Source: Pseudomonadota bacterium (lineage in GTDB: Bacteria > Bdellovibrionota > UBA1018 > CAIMNF01). From it: DNA of 64,000 nucleotides. Of this stretch, positions 6,941 to 15,546 are shown one piece after another. Under the pieces are notes generated by a model that saw nothing but the letters and a program-made list of their open reading frames with translations, was not told the DNA's origin and did no database searches. How positions within the stretch are numbered: position 1 is the first letter of the stretch; every line of letters begins with the position of its first letter. The DNA lies in contig JAIXWV010000020.1 of assembly GCA_027491115.1 (NCBI GenBank), forward strand, positions 62,001-126,000, read 5' to 3'. The translations under genes and the position numbers were made by a program.

Positions 6941-8917
6941 TCAGGTCCCGGCAGGCCAGGTCCCTGGAAAAAGACCGGTTCCAACAGGCGCGTGCAAGGA
7001 GTTGAGAGCAGTGGTCTCGTCGATAAAAATGAACGCATCGTATCTCCGGGAAAAGGAGGTGGGCACATAGGTGGACCTTCCTTCCTGATGGGGCGGGGCG
7101 ACTACCCCTACAGCACGATGACCGATCACTTCAGAAAGAGCTTCTCGATCCGCAGGACCGGGGATGACAAACCCCTGCCTCATTTTCCGGATCCGGAGTG
7201 CTTCATGAAAACAAGCTTCGAGTGTACCGTGAGGAGCAGGAGGCAAAGCGATCGACTGCTCCCGCCCACCCCAGGTTGAAGCGGCTAGGGTCTTTCCTGT
7301 CCAGGTTCCAAGGCCGATCAATCCCACCGCGGATTCACCGAGTAGTTTTCGGGCGAGGCCCCCTAGATTCACATAGCCCTCGTCCTCCATGTCCGTGGCC
7401 CGATAGTCTCCAACGTGAGTATTGTGCGCCCAAACCACTCCTTTTCCTCCCCGACCGTCACGCTCACTCTTTTCGAGTAAGAGATCGAGTGTGTCGAGCA
7501 TGTGGGAGTCGCGCACATTCCACGAGGCGGCATCCCCGTTCAATAGGGCACGGTAATAATTTTCCGCATTCACAACAATCCGTGCATTCTGGGTGGCATC
7601 AAACCAATCCTCGTCCTGTTCCAGATGCTGAAGCCTCAATTTGAGTACTTCCTCGAGATTTGCGACGACTTCCGACGCACAACCTTCCGGAATTCTACGA
7701 AGTGACCTTGCATAGGCGATTTCATCCCGTTCATACGGGTCGAAGCAGGCGTAGCGTCTTCGAAGTGCGTTCGACAAGAACGGATTCACCGATTTCACAT
7801 ATTCGAGGACCCGATCCATTGACTCAAAAAGGGAATAGAGATCCAGGCCGTGAATTCCTGCGGATCTCAAGGAATCCGACTGGCGGAGTCCTTCAATGAA
7901 GTCCGCCATCTCACGATTCGCCCACATCCAATTCGGCCAGCGTCGGAATCCCTGCATGACGGCACGGGCACTCCTGCCTTTACCATTCCGGACATAACGG
8001 TGGAGCCGGGAGAGTTCAGGCCAATCCCCCTCGAAAGCCACAAAAGAAAAGCCCTCCAATCCCAATAAAATCCGGGTCAATCGGTCACGGATCCGGTAGA
8101 ACTCGGAGGTTCCGTGGGTGCTCTCACCGAGCATGACGACCTGACGGTGCCGAAAGTGCTGGACGAGTGGGGCCAGATCCTCGTCCCGTTCCATCGGTTG
8201 CAACAGATCGGCGAGGGTATGGATCATCTTCCTGAGTCCGTTGAACGGATGGTGCTCCGGTTCCGATACCGGCTCGGCCACGGGTTGAAGACAGGCCATG
8301 ACCTCCTCGTCTTCAACCTGGGAAAAGTCTCGGTACCATTGCCCCACCGACATCAACTGGTCTGATTCGACGAGTGCGACCAAGGTCGACCCCTCCGAAC
8401 GGACTGCGTCACCGGCCGAGTCCGAACAGACAGGAACCGCTACGACAATTTCGGCTGCACCTTGAAGCTTGAGAGCCCGGACAGCCGCTCGCATGGTCGC
8501 ACCTGTGGCCATTCCATCATCCACCAAAACCACCATGTACCCATCACAGTCTGGCAATCCTCCCCCAGCACGGTAGAGTTTTTTTTGCTCATGGATTCTG
8601 GAGTTCTCATGATCCCGCTCTTCTCTGAGCTCCTGAGCAGTGATCCCTTCTTCCCATCCAGGGTTGAGAAACTGGGTCCCATCCTCGACCAATGCGCCCA
8701 CGGCGAATTCCGGATTTCTCGGCGATCCAATCTTCCTGACCAAACACAACTCCAAAGGAACTTTCAATTTTTGGGCGATCGGGACCGCAACGGGTACACC
8801 GCCTCGCGGTAATGCGAGGACCCTCGTCTTGCCTTTTTCGAATTTTGCGACAGGAATCTGACGCGCCAAGAGAACACCTGCTTCACGACGATTGTTGAAT
8901 TGCACTCCAGACCCCAA
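6941..8917 (-). CDS. phosphoribosyltransferase-erythromycin esterase fusion
   Basis: 658 residues. Residues 1-215 form a PRTase domain with LALPRGGVPVA near 35-45 and the PRPP-binding loop VVLVDDGMATGAT at 129-141. Residues 225-650 form an erythromycin-esterase-type domain: GESTHG (Glu265, His268), FEGDWPE (Glu296) and WAHNTHVGD (His498, His501) match the catalytic Glu/His set of that superfamily. The start is a TTG behind GAAGG; a GTG four codons later is possible. Neither half has a signal peptide, so it acts in the cytosol. Esterases of this clade often act on unknown substrates rather than macrolides; a role in drug resistance should not be assumed. Its stop is followed by the structured non-coding region. 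Confidence 0.82.
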   Translation of the reverse strand: MGSGVQFNNRREAGVLLARQIPVAKFEKGKTRVLALPRGGVPVAVPIAQKLKVPLELCLVRKIGSPRNPEFAVGALVEDGTQFLNPGWEEGITAQELREERDHENSRIHEQKKLYRAGGGLPDCDGYMVVLVDDGMATGATMRAAVRALKLQGAAEIVVAVPVCSDSAGDAVRSEGSTLVALVESDQLMSVGQWYRDFSQVEDEEVMACLQPVAEPVSEPEHHPFNGLRKMIHTLADLLQPMERDEDLAPLVQHFRHRQVVMLGESTHGTSEFYRIRDRLTRILLGLEGFSFVAFEGDWPELSRLHRYVRNGKGRSARAVMQGFRRWPNWMWANREMADFIEGLRQSDSLRSAGIHGLDLYSLFESMDRVLEYVKSVNPFLSNALRRRYACFDPYERDEIAYARSLRRIPEGCASEVVANLEEVLKLRLQHLEQDEDWFDATQNARIVVNAENYYRALLNGDAASWNVRDSHMLDTLDLLLEKSERDGRGGKGVVWAHNTHVGDYRATDMEDEGYVNLGGLARKLLGESAVGLIGLGTWTGKTLAASTWGGREQSIALPPAPHGTLEACFHEALRIRKMRQGFVIPGPADREALSEVIGHRAVGVVAPPHQEGRSTYVPTSFSRRYDAFIFIDETTALNSLHAPVGTGLFPGTWPAGT

Positions 8918-8994
8918 AGCAACCTTCGTGCCCTAATGGCAAATCGGCAAAAATTGCGCTGAGCGCGATCCTGAGATCCAGTTAGTATGGGAGA

Positions 8995-9636
8995 ATGGTG
9001 CGAAAGCTCTGGATAGCTGGGTGGATGATCTGGTGTTGGATGCCACACACGGCGCAAGCCACCGGGGCCTACTATGAGGCGGGTACGTCACTCGGCGGTT
9101 TTGCAGCAGCCGATTCGTTCTTCAACCAGCCTTCAGCCGCTGCCACCTCGGGCGGGTTTGTGGGGAGCCTCTCCGTTTATGTCCCCGTTTCTAGGCCGAA
9201 CGCTCTCGGCCGACTTCAAGCTGGATTGCAAACACGTATCAGCACCTCGACCACCGAGGGGACGAACGACGCCCTGGCCATGGGGAGTCTCCACCTCGGT
9301 GCCCGGCTCGAGATTTGGCGGTTTTATGTGGGAGCGGGCTATTCGCCTTGGACCTGGGTCAGCAAGCCCCAACAAGGCGTAACCAGCCTTCACCTGAATC
9401 CCGGATTCTCCTCCTACATGGCCGAAGCAGGATTGATCTGGCGGGTCATTCCCGAGTTCCAGATTGCCGCGTGCTTCGGGGTCGAATACGGATTGGGGCG
9501 GAGCGGAATCCAAAGCCCCCTGCCCGTGACTGAGTACGGCCTTCGCTTCAGGTTTCCCTTCAACCCGAAAGAGGGGAACACCGGCGAGGGGGTCAAATTC
9601 GACGGATTCCGCTATCCCTTTGGCGTCATGAGATGA
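8995..9636 (+). CDS. small outer-membrane barrel-like protein
   Basis: 213 residues. A signal peptide (WIAGWMIWCWMPHTAQA) is followed by a chain of short alternating hydrophobic/polar strands separated by Gly/Ser turns, with YVGAGYSPW, AGLIWRVIPEF and YGLRFRFPF near the end, as in an 8-stranded porin-like barrel. The protein ends in VMR, so it lacks the C-terminal Phe/Tyr of classical porins. No family recognised. It stands alone, in the same direction as citrate synthase, 59 bases ahead of it. Confidence 0.55.
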   Translation: MVRKLWIAGWMIWCWMPHTAQATGAYYEAGTSLGGFAAADSFFNQPSAAATSGGFVGSLSVYVPVSRPNALGRLQAGLQTRISTSTTEGTNDALAMGSLHLGARLEIWRFYVGAGYSPWTWVSKPQQGVTSLHLNPGFSSYMAEAGLIWRVIPEFQIAACFGVEYGLGRSGIQSPLPVTEYGLRFRFPFNPKEGNTGEGVKFDGFRYPFGVMR

Positions 9637-9695
9637 GCCTTATATTTCCTTTTTTTTGATGTGAATTTCTCAAGAATCTCCTAGATTTGAAGGAT

Positions 9696-11021
9696 ATGGA
9701 AAAGCTGAAGTCCCTCTTCAAATCCAAGGCGGATGCTGCCGCCAATGAGATCAAAGAAATTCTGAAAGAACACGGCCAGAAAAAAATTGGCGAAGTCCAG
9801 CTCGCGCAGGCCTACCAGGGAATGCGTGGGATTACCGGAATGGTTTATGAAACCTCCCTGCTCGACGCACAAGAAGGTATCCGGTTCAGAGGTTTCTCCA
9901 TTCCCGAACTTCAAGCCAAGCTTCCAAAGGCTCCAGGTGGAACCGAGCCGCTTCCCGAAGGATTGTTCTATCTGATGATGACCGGCGAGTTGCCCTCTGC
10001 CGATGATGTGAATGCCCTGAGCCGTGACTGGGCGGAGCGGGCCAAGAATATGCCCGAGCATGTATTCAAGACCATTGATGCGTTGCCGTTGAACGCGCAC
10101 CCGATGACCCAGTTCGTGACCGGGGTGATGGCTCTCCAGACTGAGTCGATTTTTTCTAAAAAATACGCCGAAGGCGTTAATAAAAAGGATTACTGGAGTC
10201 ACACCTATGAAGACTCCATGAATCTGATCGCCAGGCTTCCTTCGATCGCCGCGTATGTCTATCGCCGCAAATACCGTGGTGGGAAATCCGTGGCTGCGGA
10301 CGCATCGCTCGATTGGGCCGGAAACTTCGCGCATCTCCTCAGCTTCGACCAAGAGGGCTTCAAGGAGCTCATGCGCTTGTACCTCACCATCCATGCTGAT
10401 CATGAAGGCGGAAATGTGAGCGCTCACACCACCCATCTGGTGGGTTCCGCACTTTCAGACGCATACCTTTCGTTCGCGGCGGGAATGAACGGCCTGGCAG
10501 GACCTCTTCACGGCCTCGCCAACCAGGAAGTGATTAAATGGATCATTGAGATGCAACGGAATCTCGGGACCGACACTCCGACCGGGGAGCAGATCGCTGG
10601 ATACGTTCAAAAGACACTCTCTGAAGGAAAAGTCGTTCCGGGTTACGGTCATGCCGTTCTCCGTAAGACGGATCCTCGCTTCACCGCCCAACAGGAATTC
10701 GCAAAAAAGCACATGGCTTCCGACAAGATGGTGAACAGCGTGTGGCGGATTTTCGAGACCGTCCCCCCGATCCTGCAGTCCCTTGGGAAAATCAAGAACC
10801 CCTGGCCGAACGTCGACGCCCATTCCGGGGCACTTCTGCTTCACTACGGAATGGAAGAGTACGAGTATTACACCGTACTGTTCGGTGTGAGCCGTGCTCT
10901 CGGAGTTCTCGCAGCCCTCTGCTGGTCGCGCGCCCTCGGATTCCCGATCGAGAGACCGAAATCGGTCACCACCGAGAACGTCAAGGCCTGGCTGAAAGGC
11001 GAAGATCAGATCTGGGAGTGA
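9696..11021 (+). CDS. gltA: citrate synthase, mitochondrial type
   Basis: 441 residues from MEKLKSLF; a TTG three codons upstream is an alternative. The sequence follows eukaryotic mitochondrial citrate synthase almost motif by motif: [43 protein letters not shown] (catalytic His), [14 protein letters not shown] (catalytic His), [15 protein letters not shown] and [11 protein letters not shown] (catalytic Asp). It condenses oxaloacetate and acetyl-CoA in the TCA cycle. It is clearly unlike the hexameric NADH-inhibited E. coli enzyme. Citrate synthases of this type are known from Geobacteraceae and some relatives, so this supports a 'delta'-like lineage rather than recent transfer. Confidence 0.95.
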   Translation: MEKLKSLFKSKADAAANEIKEILKEHGQKKIGEVQLAQAYQGMRGITGMVYETSLLDAQEGIRFRGFSIPELQAKLPKAPGGTEPLPEGLFYLMMTGELPSADDVNALSRDWAERAKNMPEHVFKTIDALPLNAHPMTQFVTGVMALQTESIFSKKYAEGVNKKDYWSHTYEDSMNLIARLPSIAAYVYRRKYRGGKSVAADASLDWAGNFAHLLSFDQEGFKELMRLYLTIHADHEGGNVSAHTTHLVGSALSDAYLSFAAGMNGLAGPLHGLANQEVIKWIIEMQRNLGTDTPTGEQIAGYVQKTLSEGKVVPGYGHAVLRKTDPRFTAQQEFAKKHMASDKMVNSVWRIFETVPPILQSLGKIKNPWPNVDAHSGALLLHYGMEEYEYYTVLFGVSRALGVLAALCWSRALGFPIERPKSVTTENVKAWLKGEDQIWE

Positions 11022-11024
11022 GCC

Positions 11025-12611
11025 TTACGCCACTTCCCCGCTTCCGCCCCCGCCCTCACGGGCGAGCTTGCGTTTGTCGAGGCCGTATTTCTCGACCTTG
11101 TTGATCAGACCCGCACGGGAGATGCCGAGTTCCTTGGCAAGCCTGCTCTTGTTCCACTTGGTTCGACGGAGTCCTTCTTTGATCATGGTCCGTTCGAGTT
11201 CTTCCATCGCGTCTTTCAGCTTGCCGGAGAACTTGAAGCTCATGCCTTTTCCACCGCCCGATCCCGAGACGCCCGCTTCGAGAATCGCAGGAGACAGGAG
11301 TTCGGGTCCGATGATCACATCGGCCCCGGCAAGGACCACGAGTCGCTCGATTTCGTTCTCGAGCTGCCGGATGTTTCCGGGCCAATTGTAATCGTAGAAT
11401 TTCTTGAAAGCGGACTCGGAAAGCTTCTTCTCCGGTGAGCCGCTCTTCTTGTGCTCGTTCTCGAGAAAGTGCTTCACCAGGTCCTTCAGGTCTTCCTTCC
11501 GCTCCCGGAGCGGTGGCACCTGGATATTGATCACGTTGATCCGGTAGTACAGATCTTCCCGGAAGGTCCCCTCTTCGATCATCCCCTTCAGGTCCCGGTT
11601 GGTCGCTGCGATCACCCGGACATCGACCTTGCGTTCCTCGGTACCCCCCACCGGGGTAAGCGTTCCCTGTTGGAGAACGCGAAGCAATTTGACTTGCATG
11701 GTGAGACTCATGTCGCCGACTTCGTCGAGGAACAGGGTCCCCTTATGCGCGGCCTCGAACAAACCCTTCTTGTCACGGATCGCTCCGGTGAAGGACCCTT
11801 TGACGTGACCGAACAATTCGCTGTCGAGGAGGGTCTCGGTCAGAGCCGAACAGTTCACCGTGACAAAACTCTGAGCACTCCTCGGAGAATGGGCATGTAC
11901 CGAACGTGCGATCAATTCCTTCCCGGTACCGTTCTCACCCTGAACCAGAACGGTAGCCTCGGATGCTGAGATTTTGTCGAGGATCGTGTACAAATCGTTC
12001 ATGACTTTGGAATGTCCGCGCATCTGATCGTAGCTGGAACGCTTGGCCTGACGCTCGACCTCACCCCTGCGCTTCTCATCGACGAATGTGGTGATTTCGC
12101 GGGCCACGACATCGACCAATTCCCTGAAAAAGCTCGATTTCTCGGCAGAGAGGGGTTTCAAGCGCTTCACGCACTCGTGGAATCCGTCGACACTGAGTCC
12201 CTTCGCGGCCACTCGGCGCGCCGCTTCTTCAAGTGTCTCGCCAGAAACGTCATGATCGACATAAGCATAAGTCATCACCGTACCGAACATTTCGCCATCG
12301 GCTTCCAGACGGGCGACAAACACCTTGTCGAAACCGAGGGGACCGGGGAACACATGGAATGCATCACGAGAGCGCGAAACCTGATCAGAGAGATCCTGGA
12401 AGTGCTGAAGCACCCAATCGCAACCTGCAGTCTCAGTCAGGAGTTCAGAACAAAGCGGACTGTGGAATTTGCGTTGCCGGTCGAAGCGGTCAAAGTTCTG
12501 GACGACACCGTTCTCATTCAGGAAGAACACCTCCGCCTGGAAGAACTTTCCGACGATTTCCTTCAGTTTACGAATGACATGGCGATCTTCCAGGAATTCC
12601 CAATTGATCAT
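11025..12611 (-). CDS. sigma-54-dependent transcriptional activator
   Basis: 528 residues. Residues 1-180 form a sensory domain with Cys54 and Cys64 and a GPLGF...GEMFGTV core, resembling a PocR/GAF-like ligand-binding domain; there is no receiver domain. The AAA+ domain has Walker A GENGTGKE (225-232) and Walker B LFLDEVGD (293-300). The sigma-54 contact loop reads GSFTGA (272-277) instead of GAFTGA. The C-terminus (about 485-515) is a Fis-type helix-turn-helix (SRLAKELGISRAGLINKVEKYGL). It activates RNA polymerase with sigma-54 at unknown promoters. It converges with citrate synthase with 3 bases between the stops. Confidence 0.9.
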   Translation of the reverse strand: MINWEFLEDRHVIRKLKEIVGKFFQAEVFFLNENGVVQNFDRFDRQRKFHSPLCSELLTETAGCDWVLQHFQDLSDQVSRSRDAFHVFPGPLGFDKVFVARLEADGEMFGTVMTYAYVDHDVSGETLEEAARRVAAKGLSVDGFHECVKRLKPLSAEKSSFFRELVDVVAREITTFVDEKRRGEVERQAKRSSYDQMRGHSKVMNDLYTILDKISASEATVLVQGENGTGKELIARSVHAHSPRSAQSFVTVNCSALTETLLDSELFGHVKGSFTGAIRDKKGLFEAAHKGTLFLDEVGDMSLTMQVKLLRVLQQGTLTPVGGTEERKVDVRVIAATNRDLKGMIEEGTFREDLYYRINVINIQVPPLRERKEDLKDLVKHFLENEHKKSGSPEKKLSESAFKKFYDYNWPGNIRQLENEIERLVVLAGADVIIGPELLSPAILEAGVSGSGGGKGMSFKFSGKLKDAMEELERTMIKEGLRRTKWNKSRLAKELGISRAGLINKVEKYGLDKRKLAREGGGGSGEVA

Positions 12612-12653
12612 GATGGACCTCTGAATGGTTCAAAGACTATTCCGCTGTCAATC

Positions 12654-12681
12654 TGATCGTCAAAATCGTGCCTAAACTTTA
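12654..12681 (-). promoter_or_regulatory. candidate sigma-28-like promoter
   Basis: On the minus strand: TAAAGTTT, 12 bases, GACGATCA, compared with the FliA consensus TAAAGTTT-N11-GCCGATAA. The first box is a full match and the second has 6 of 8, but spacing is one base long. It lies 43 bases before the activator gene. Confidence 0.3.
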
Positions 12682-12691
12682 GTCAGAAGTT

Positions 12692-13201
12692 TCAAGGAAT
12701 CCGGTTCAGGAAATAGTCCAGGATTTCCTGCTTTTGCCACTGTTGGGGTCCGATCCACTTTTCTAGGATGATCCCGTCGGGGTCCACCAGGTAGGTTTCG
12801 GGGTACTGCCAGGACCCGATACTCTCGGCCACGGAATGATCCGCATCGAGTGCCAAAACGAACTGGGGAGGAAGGCGCTTCCCTTTCTCAGGGAGAATTT
12901 CCATGGAGTCTTCGAGCTTCGGATCGAGACTCACGGCGAGGACTTTCAGCTTTTTGGAAGTCCCAACCTTTTCAGCAAAACGAACCAGGCCCGGGATCTC
13001 CTCGGCACAAGGCTCGCACCACTTCGCCCAGAAGTGCAGAAGGACGTGATGCCCCTCGAACTGCTCTCTTTGAACTCCGGGAAGTTTCGAGAGCTTTGAC
13101 CAGACCTGTCGATCCGGGCCCGAATTGCCACGTTGATAGACGAATATCGTCAAAATAATGGCAAAAAGGCCGATTGCTGTGACTATGAGCGCTTTTTTCA
13201 T
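12692..13201 (-). CDS. TlpA/ResA-like membrane-anchored thioredoxin
   Basis: 169 residues. Residues 4-22 are an uncleaved-looking signal anchor, followed by a thioredoxin-fold domain facing the periplasm. The active site is WCEPC at 61-65 in the context HFWAKWCEPCAEEIP, and YPETYLVDPDG carries the cis-Pro side of the fold. TlpA/ResA proteins reduce disulfides during cytochrome c maturation or other periplasmic work; which of these applies cannot be told, as no cytochrome genes are nearby. It is divergent from the HNH gene. Confidence 0.85.
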   Translation of the reverse strand: MKKALIVTAIGLFAIILTIFVYQRGNSGPDRQVWSKLSKLPGVQREQFEGHHVLLHFWAKWCEPCAEEIPGLVRFAEKVGTSKKLKVLAVSLDPKLEDSMEILPEKGKRLPPQFVLALDADHSVAESIGSWQYPETYLVDPDGIILEKWIGPQQWQKQEILDYFLNRIP

Positions 13202-13252
13202 GATTCTGCACCTCTTGTATCCGGACAGGCTTTCAACTTATCATGAAAAAGA

Positions 13253-13792
13253 ATGGATGGTCGGGCTCTTCTCTTGAACGCCTCTTTCCAACCTCTGCAG
13301 GTGATCTCCTGGCAGAAAGCCTTGCAGCTCTTCTTTTCAGGCAAGGTCGAGATCGTTGAATCCTCGGACCAGGTGATCCGGTCTGTGACTCTGACGATCC
13401 AGATGCCCCGGGTCATCCGCCTGATTCAATATTTGCCTCCGAACAACAGGAAGCACATCGTCCGATTCAATCGGCACAATGTCTTCTTGAGAGATCACCA
13501 CACCTGCCAGTATTGCGGACAAAAACCCGGCACACACCGCCTGACGCTCGACCATGTGATTCCGGTGGTTAAACGAGGACCCAAAACTTGGGATAACATT
13601 GTCACTGCGTGTCGCCCCTGCAACCTCAAAAAGGGCGGGCGAACTCCTGATGAAGCCGGTATGCGACTCCGAAGTATGCCCAGGCAGCCCGTGTGGTTGC
13701 CGTTTTTAGGTCTGCACCTGGATCTGTCTCTCATGCCGGATTATCTCCGGATCCTGGTTCAGAACTATACAGGCGATTCGGAGTCGGGCTAA
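13253..13792 (+). CDS. HNH endonuclease family protein
   Basis: 179 residues. A conserved N-terminal segment (LLLNASFQPLQVISWQKAL) precedes the HNH domain: CxxC at 85-88, LDHVIP with DH at 100-101, WDNIV with Asn115, and CRPC at 120-123, i.e. a zinc-stabilised beta-beta-alpha metal nuclease. This stand-alone type is widespread on bacterial chromosomes and is not tied to a restriction system; its biological role is unclear. It ends 9 bases before the next gene and may be co-transcribed with it. Confidence 0.85.
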   Translation: MDGRALLLNASFQPLQVISWQKALQLFFSGKVEIVESSDQVIRSVTLTIQMPRVIRLIQYLPPNNRKHIVRFNRHNVFLRDHHTCQYCGQKPGTHRLTLDHVIPVVKRGPKTWDNIVTACRPCNLKKGGRTPDEAGMRLRSMPRQPVWLPFLGLHLDLSLMPDYLRILVQNYTGDSESG

Positions 13793-13801
13793 CATGGCGG
13801 G

Positions 13802-14917
13802 ATGAGCGCAGAATCTCCGGTTTTGAGATTTGCAGAATTCTATCTCGGCCCGATCATGAGCCGGAAAAGCCTTGACCTGCTCAAGCTCGAGCTGGTGAAG
13901 CCGGCCTCGAAGACAGAAGATCCCGCACTCGGTGAACTCCGCGCGCTACGTGAGCTGGCATCCGTCATGGGTAAAAAAAGAAAGGCCTTGTTCTCGGATG
14001 ACGAGCGCCAATCCTCCCTGAGCTCCGAACAGAAAGAGCTGTACGCACTTGAACCCGAAGACGCTCTTCTCCTAGCAAGCCACCACCCGTTTAGGATCCC
14101 CCTGAAAGACCTTTCTCTGGCGTTCGGTCACCCGGAAGAAAGCCTCAAATTCAGGACCCAAGCCCTGTTGCGCCGCCTGGACGACGCAGGAATCGGGATG
14201 GACACCTGGGATACCAGCTCCCAACCCCGTGAATCCGGATATTCTTCCGCACCCCGTCCCACCAACTGGATCGAGAGCTTCCGCGGGCTCCCCGTTGGCC
14301 TGCGGCTGACCATTGAGACGAGCTTCATCCTGTCGGGACTCATGGTCCTCCTCTGGCTCATTCCTGAAATCAGGAACCGGTATGAAACCTCCATTCAGAG
14401 AAGAATCAACGATTACCTGATCGAGAGCTCCCTGCTCGACGCCCCGGCGCCGGAAGGAACTTCGAAGACTCCTCGCCCACCCGTCGAAACACCAATTGAA
14501 ACCGGTGCCGAAGAGTCCGAAGCCCCCGTCAGCCGCTCGAGCAGCGAAGAACCTTCGGCACGGAAACAACCCAAAGTGAACGAAGGTGAAACCTGGCGCT
14601 TTTCTTTCACAGGGTCGGCCACCAACGAAATTGAATCCGGCGTCCTAGAGATCCTGAAGTCCTATCCCTCCGAGCAGATCAAGCCCCTGACCGTCCCCGG
14701 AGGAATCCAGTTCGACTTCATGCTCGCCATCGGACAACTGATCCCGCTCAAGGCCAAACTCGAATCCCTGGTCTACGATCTCCAATCCCGAACGACCACG
14801 GACAGACAGGGCGGCATCAATTCCGTGAACATGAGCTGGTACAAAAAAAGAAACATGGGCACCCGGAAAATTCCGGATGCCCATGTTCAAGTCATTGTCT
14901 GGATATCGACCCTCTAA
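13802..14917 (+). CDS. single-pass membrane protein with sigma-region-4-like segment
   Basis: 371 residues. Residues 80-130 (LEPEDALLLASHHPF...LSLAFGHPEESLKFRTQALLRRL) read like the helix-turn-helix of a sigma-70 region 4 or a fused anti-sigma partner. One transmembrane helix at about 170-190 separates this cytoplasmic part from a Pro/Glu/Ser-rich linker (205-260) and a C-terminal domain of about 110 residues. The topology fits an envelope-stress or anti-sigma-type regulator, but no family is firmly recognised. The 3' end of the gene contains the terminator of the opposing ribosomal operon. Confidence 0.55.
   Translation: MSAESPVLRFAEFYLGPIMSRKSLDLLKLELVKPASKTEDPALGELRALRELASVMGKKRKALFSDDERQSSLSSEQKELYALEPEDALLLASHHPFRIPLKDLSLAFGHPEESLKFRTQALLRRLDDAGIGMDTWDTSSQPRESGYSSAPRPTNWIESFRGLPVGLRLTIETSFILSGLMVLLWLIPEIRNRYETSIQRRINDYLIESSLLDAPAPEGTSKTPRPPVETPIETGAEESEAPVSRSSSEEPSARKQPKVNEGETWRFSFTGSATNEIESGVLEILKSYPSEQIKPLTVPGGIQFDFMLAIGQLIPLKAKLESLVYDLQSRTTTDRQGGINSVNMSWYKKRNMGTRKIPDAHVQVIVWISTL
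14842..14887 (-). terminator. intrinsic terminator of the rplQ end of the ribosomal clusters
   Basis: A near-perfect hairpin: AACATGGGCA pairs with TGCCCATGTT, with an inner CCGGA/TCCGG stem. On the minus strand it is followed by TCTTTTTTT. It lies about 50 bases past the rplQ stop, wholly inside the coding sequence of the convergent membrane protein. Confidence 0.88.
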
Positions 14918-14933
14918 GGGAGCAAGATCCTGA

Positions 14934-15521
14934 TCAAGCTTCTTTCTTGGCGGTCTTCTTAGCAGGAGCCTTCTTTTTCTCAGAAGTCTTTGCAGCCGCT
15001 TCAGCCTTCTCAGCCTTGGGAGCTGCGGCCTTAGTGGCTTTCTTCGATCCTGCGAACAGCTTGCGGAACTTACTGAACGGATCAGTGCTCACAGCTTCGG
15101 TGGTCTGACCTTCAGCAGTTGCTTCCGGAGCCTCCTTAGCTTTCTTTTTGCGATCCAGCACGGGATGATCCACCAGCTCGATCATGGCCATCTTCGCAGC
15201 ATCACCCCAGCGACGCTCGGACACCTTCACAATGCGGGTGTAACCACCTGCGCGGGCCTTGTAGCGCTCGGTGAGCTCACCGAAAAGCTTCGCAACGACC
15301 GCCTCATCGCGGGTCCGGGCGAACGCCAGGCGGCGTGCATTCAGGGTATCGCGCTTGGCGAGGGTGATCAGGCGCTCGGCGACCCTGCGGGTCTCCTTGG
15401 CCTTCTCGATCGTGGTGACAATCTGTTCTTGTTGAATCAGATTGTTCGCGAGGTTTTTCAACATCGCGACCCGATGCGAGGTGTTTCTACCAAATTTTCT
15501 TCCGTCTACTCCGTGTCTCAT
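14934..15521 (-). CDS. rplQ: 50S ribosomal protein L17
   Basis: 195 residues. The first 120 are canonical L17 ([20 protein letters not shown] start; [20 protein letters not shown]). About 70 further residues form a low-complexity tail that ends in a Lys/Ala-rich histone-H1-like stretch; E. coli L17 has 127 residues. Last gene of the alpha operon, after rpoA. Confidence 0.96.
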   Translation of the reverse strand: MRHGVDGRKFGRNTSHRVAMLKNLANNLIQQEQIVTTIEKAKETRRVAERLITLAKRDTLNARRLAFARTRDEAVVAKLFGELTERYKARAGGYTRIVKVSERRWGDAAKMAMIELVDHPVLDRKKKAKEAPEATAEGQTTEAVSTDPFSKFRKLFAGSKKATKAAAPKAEKAEAAAKTSEKKKAPAKKTAKKEA

Positions 15522-15546
15522 ATTTCACTTTTCCTGTGTTGGACGA

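Noticed and set aside
6456-7070. Plus-strand frame of about 200 codons and minus-strand frame of about 150 codons in the structured region
   Set aside because: Composition is Arg/Ser/Pro-rich and unlike neighbours, no ribosome-binding site, and the plus frame runs into the 3' end of the fusion gene. Better explained by hairpin-rich non-coding DNA.
12012-12656. 214-codon plus-strand frame opposite the sigma-54 activator
   Set aside because: Shadow of a clear activator gene, no ribosome-binding site.
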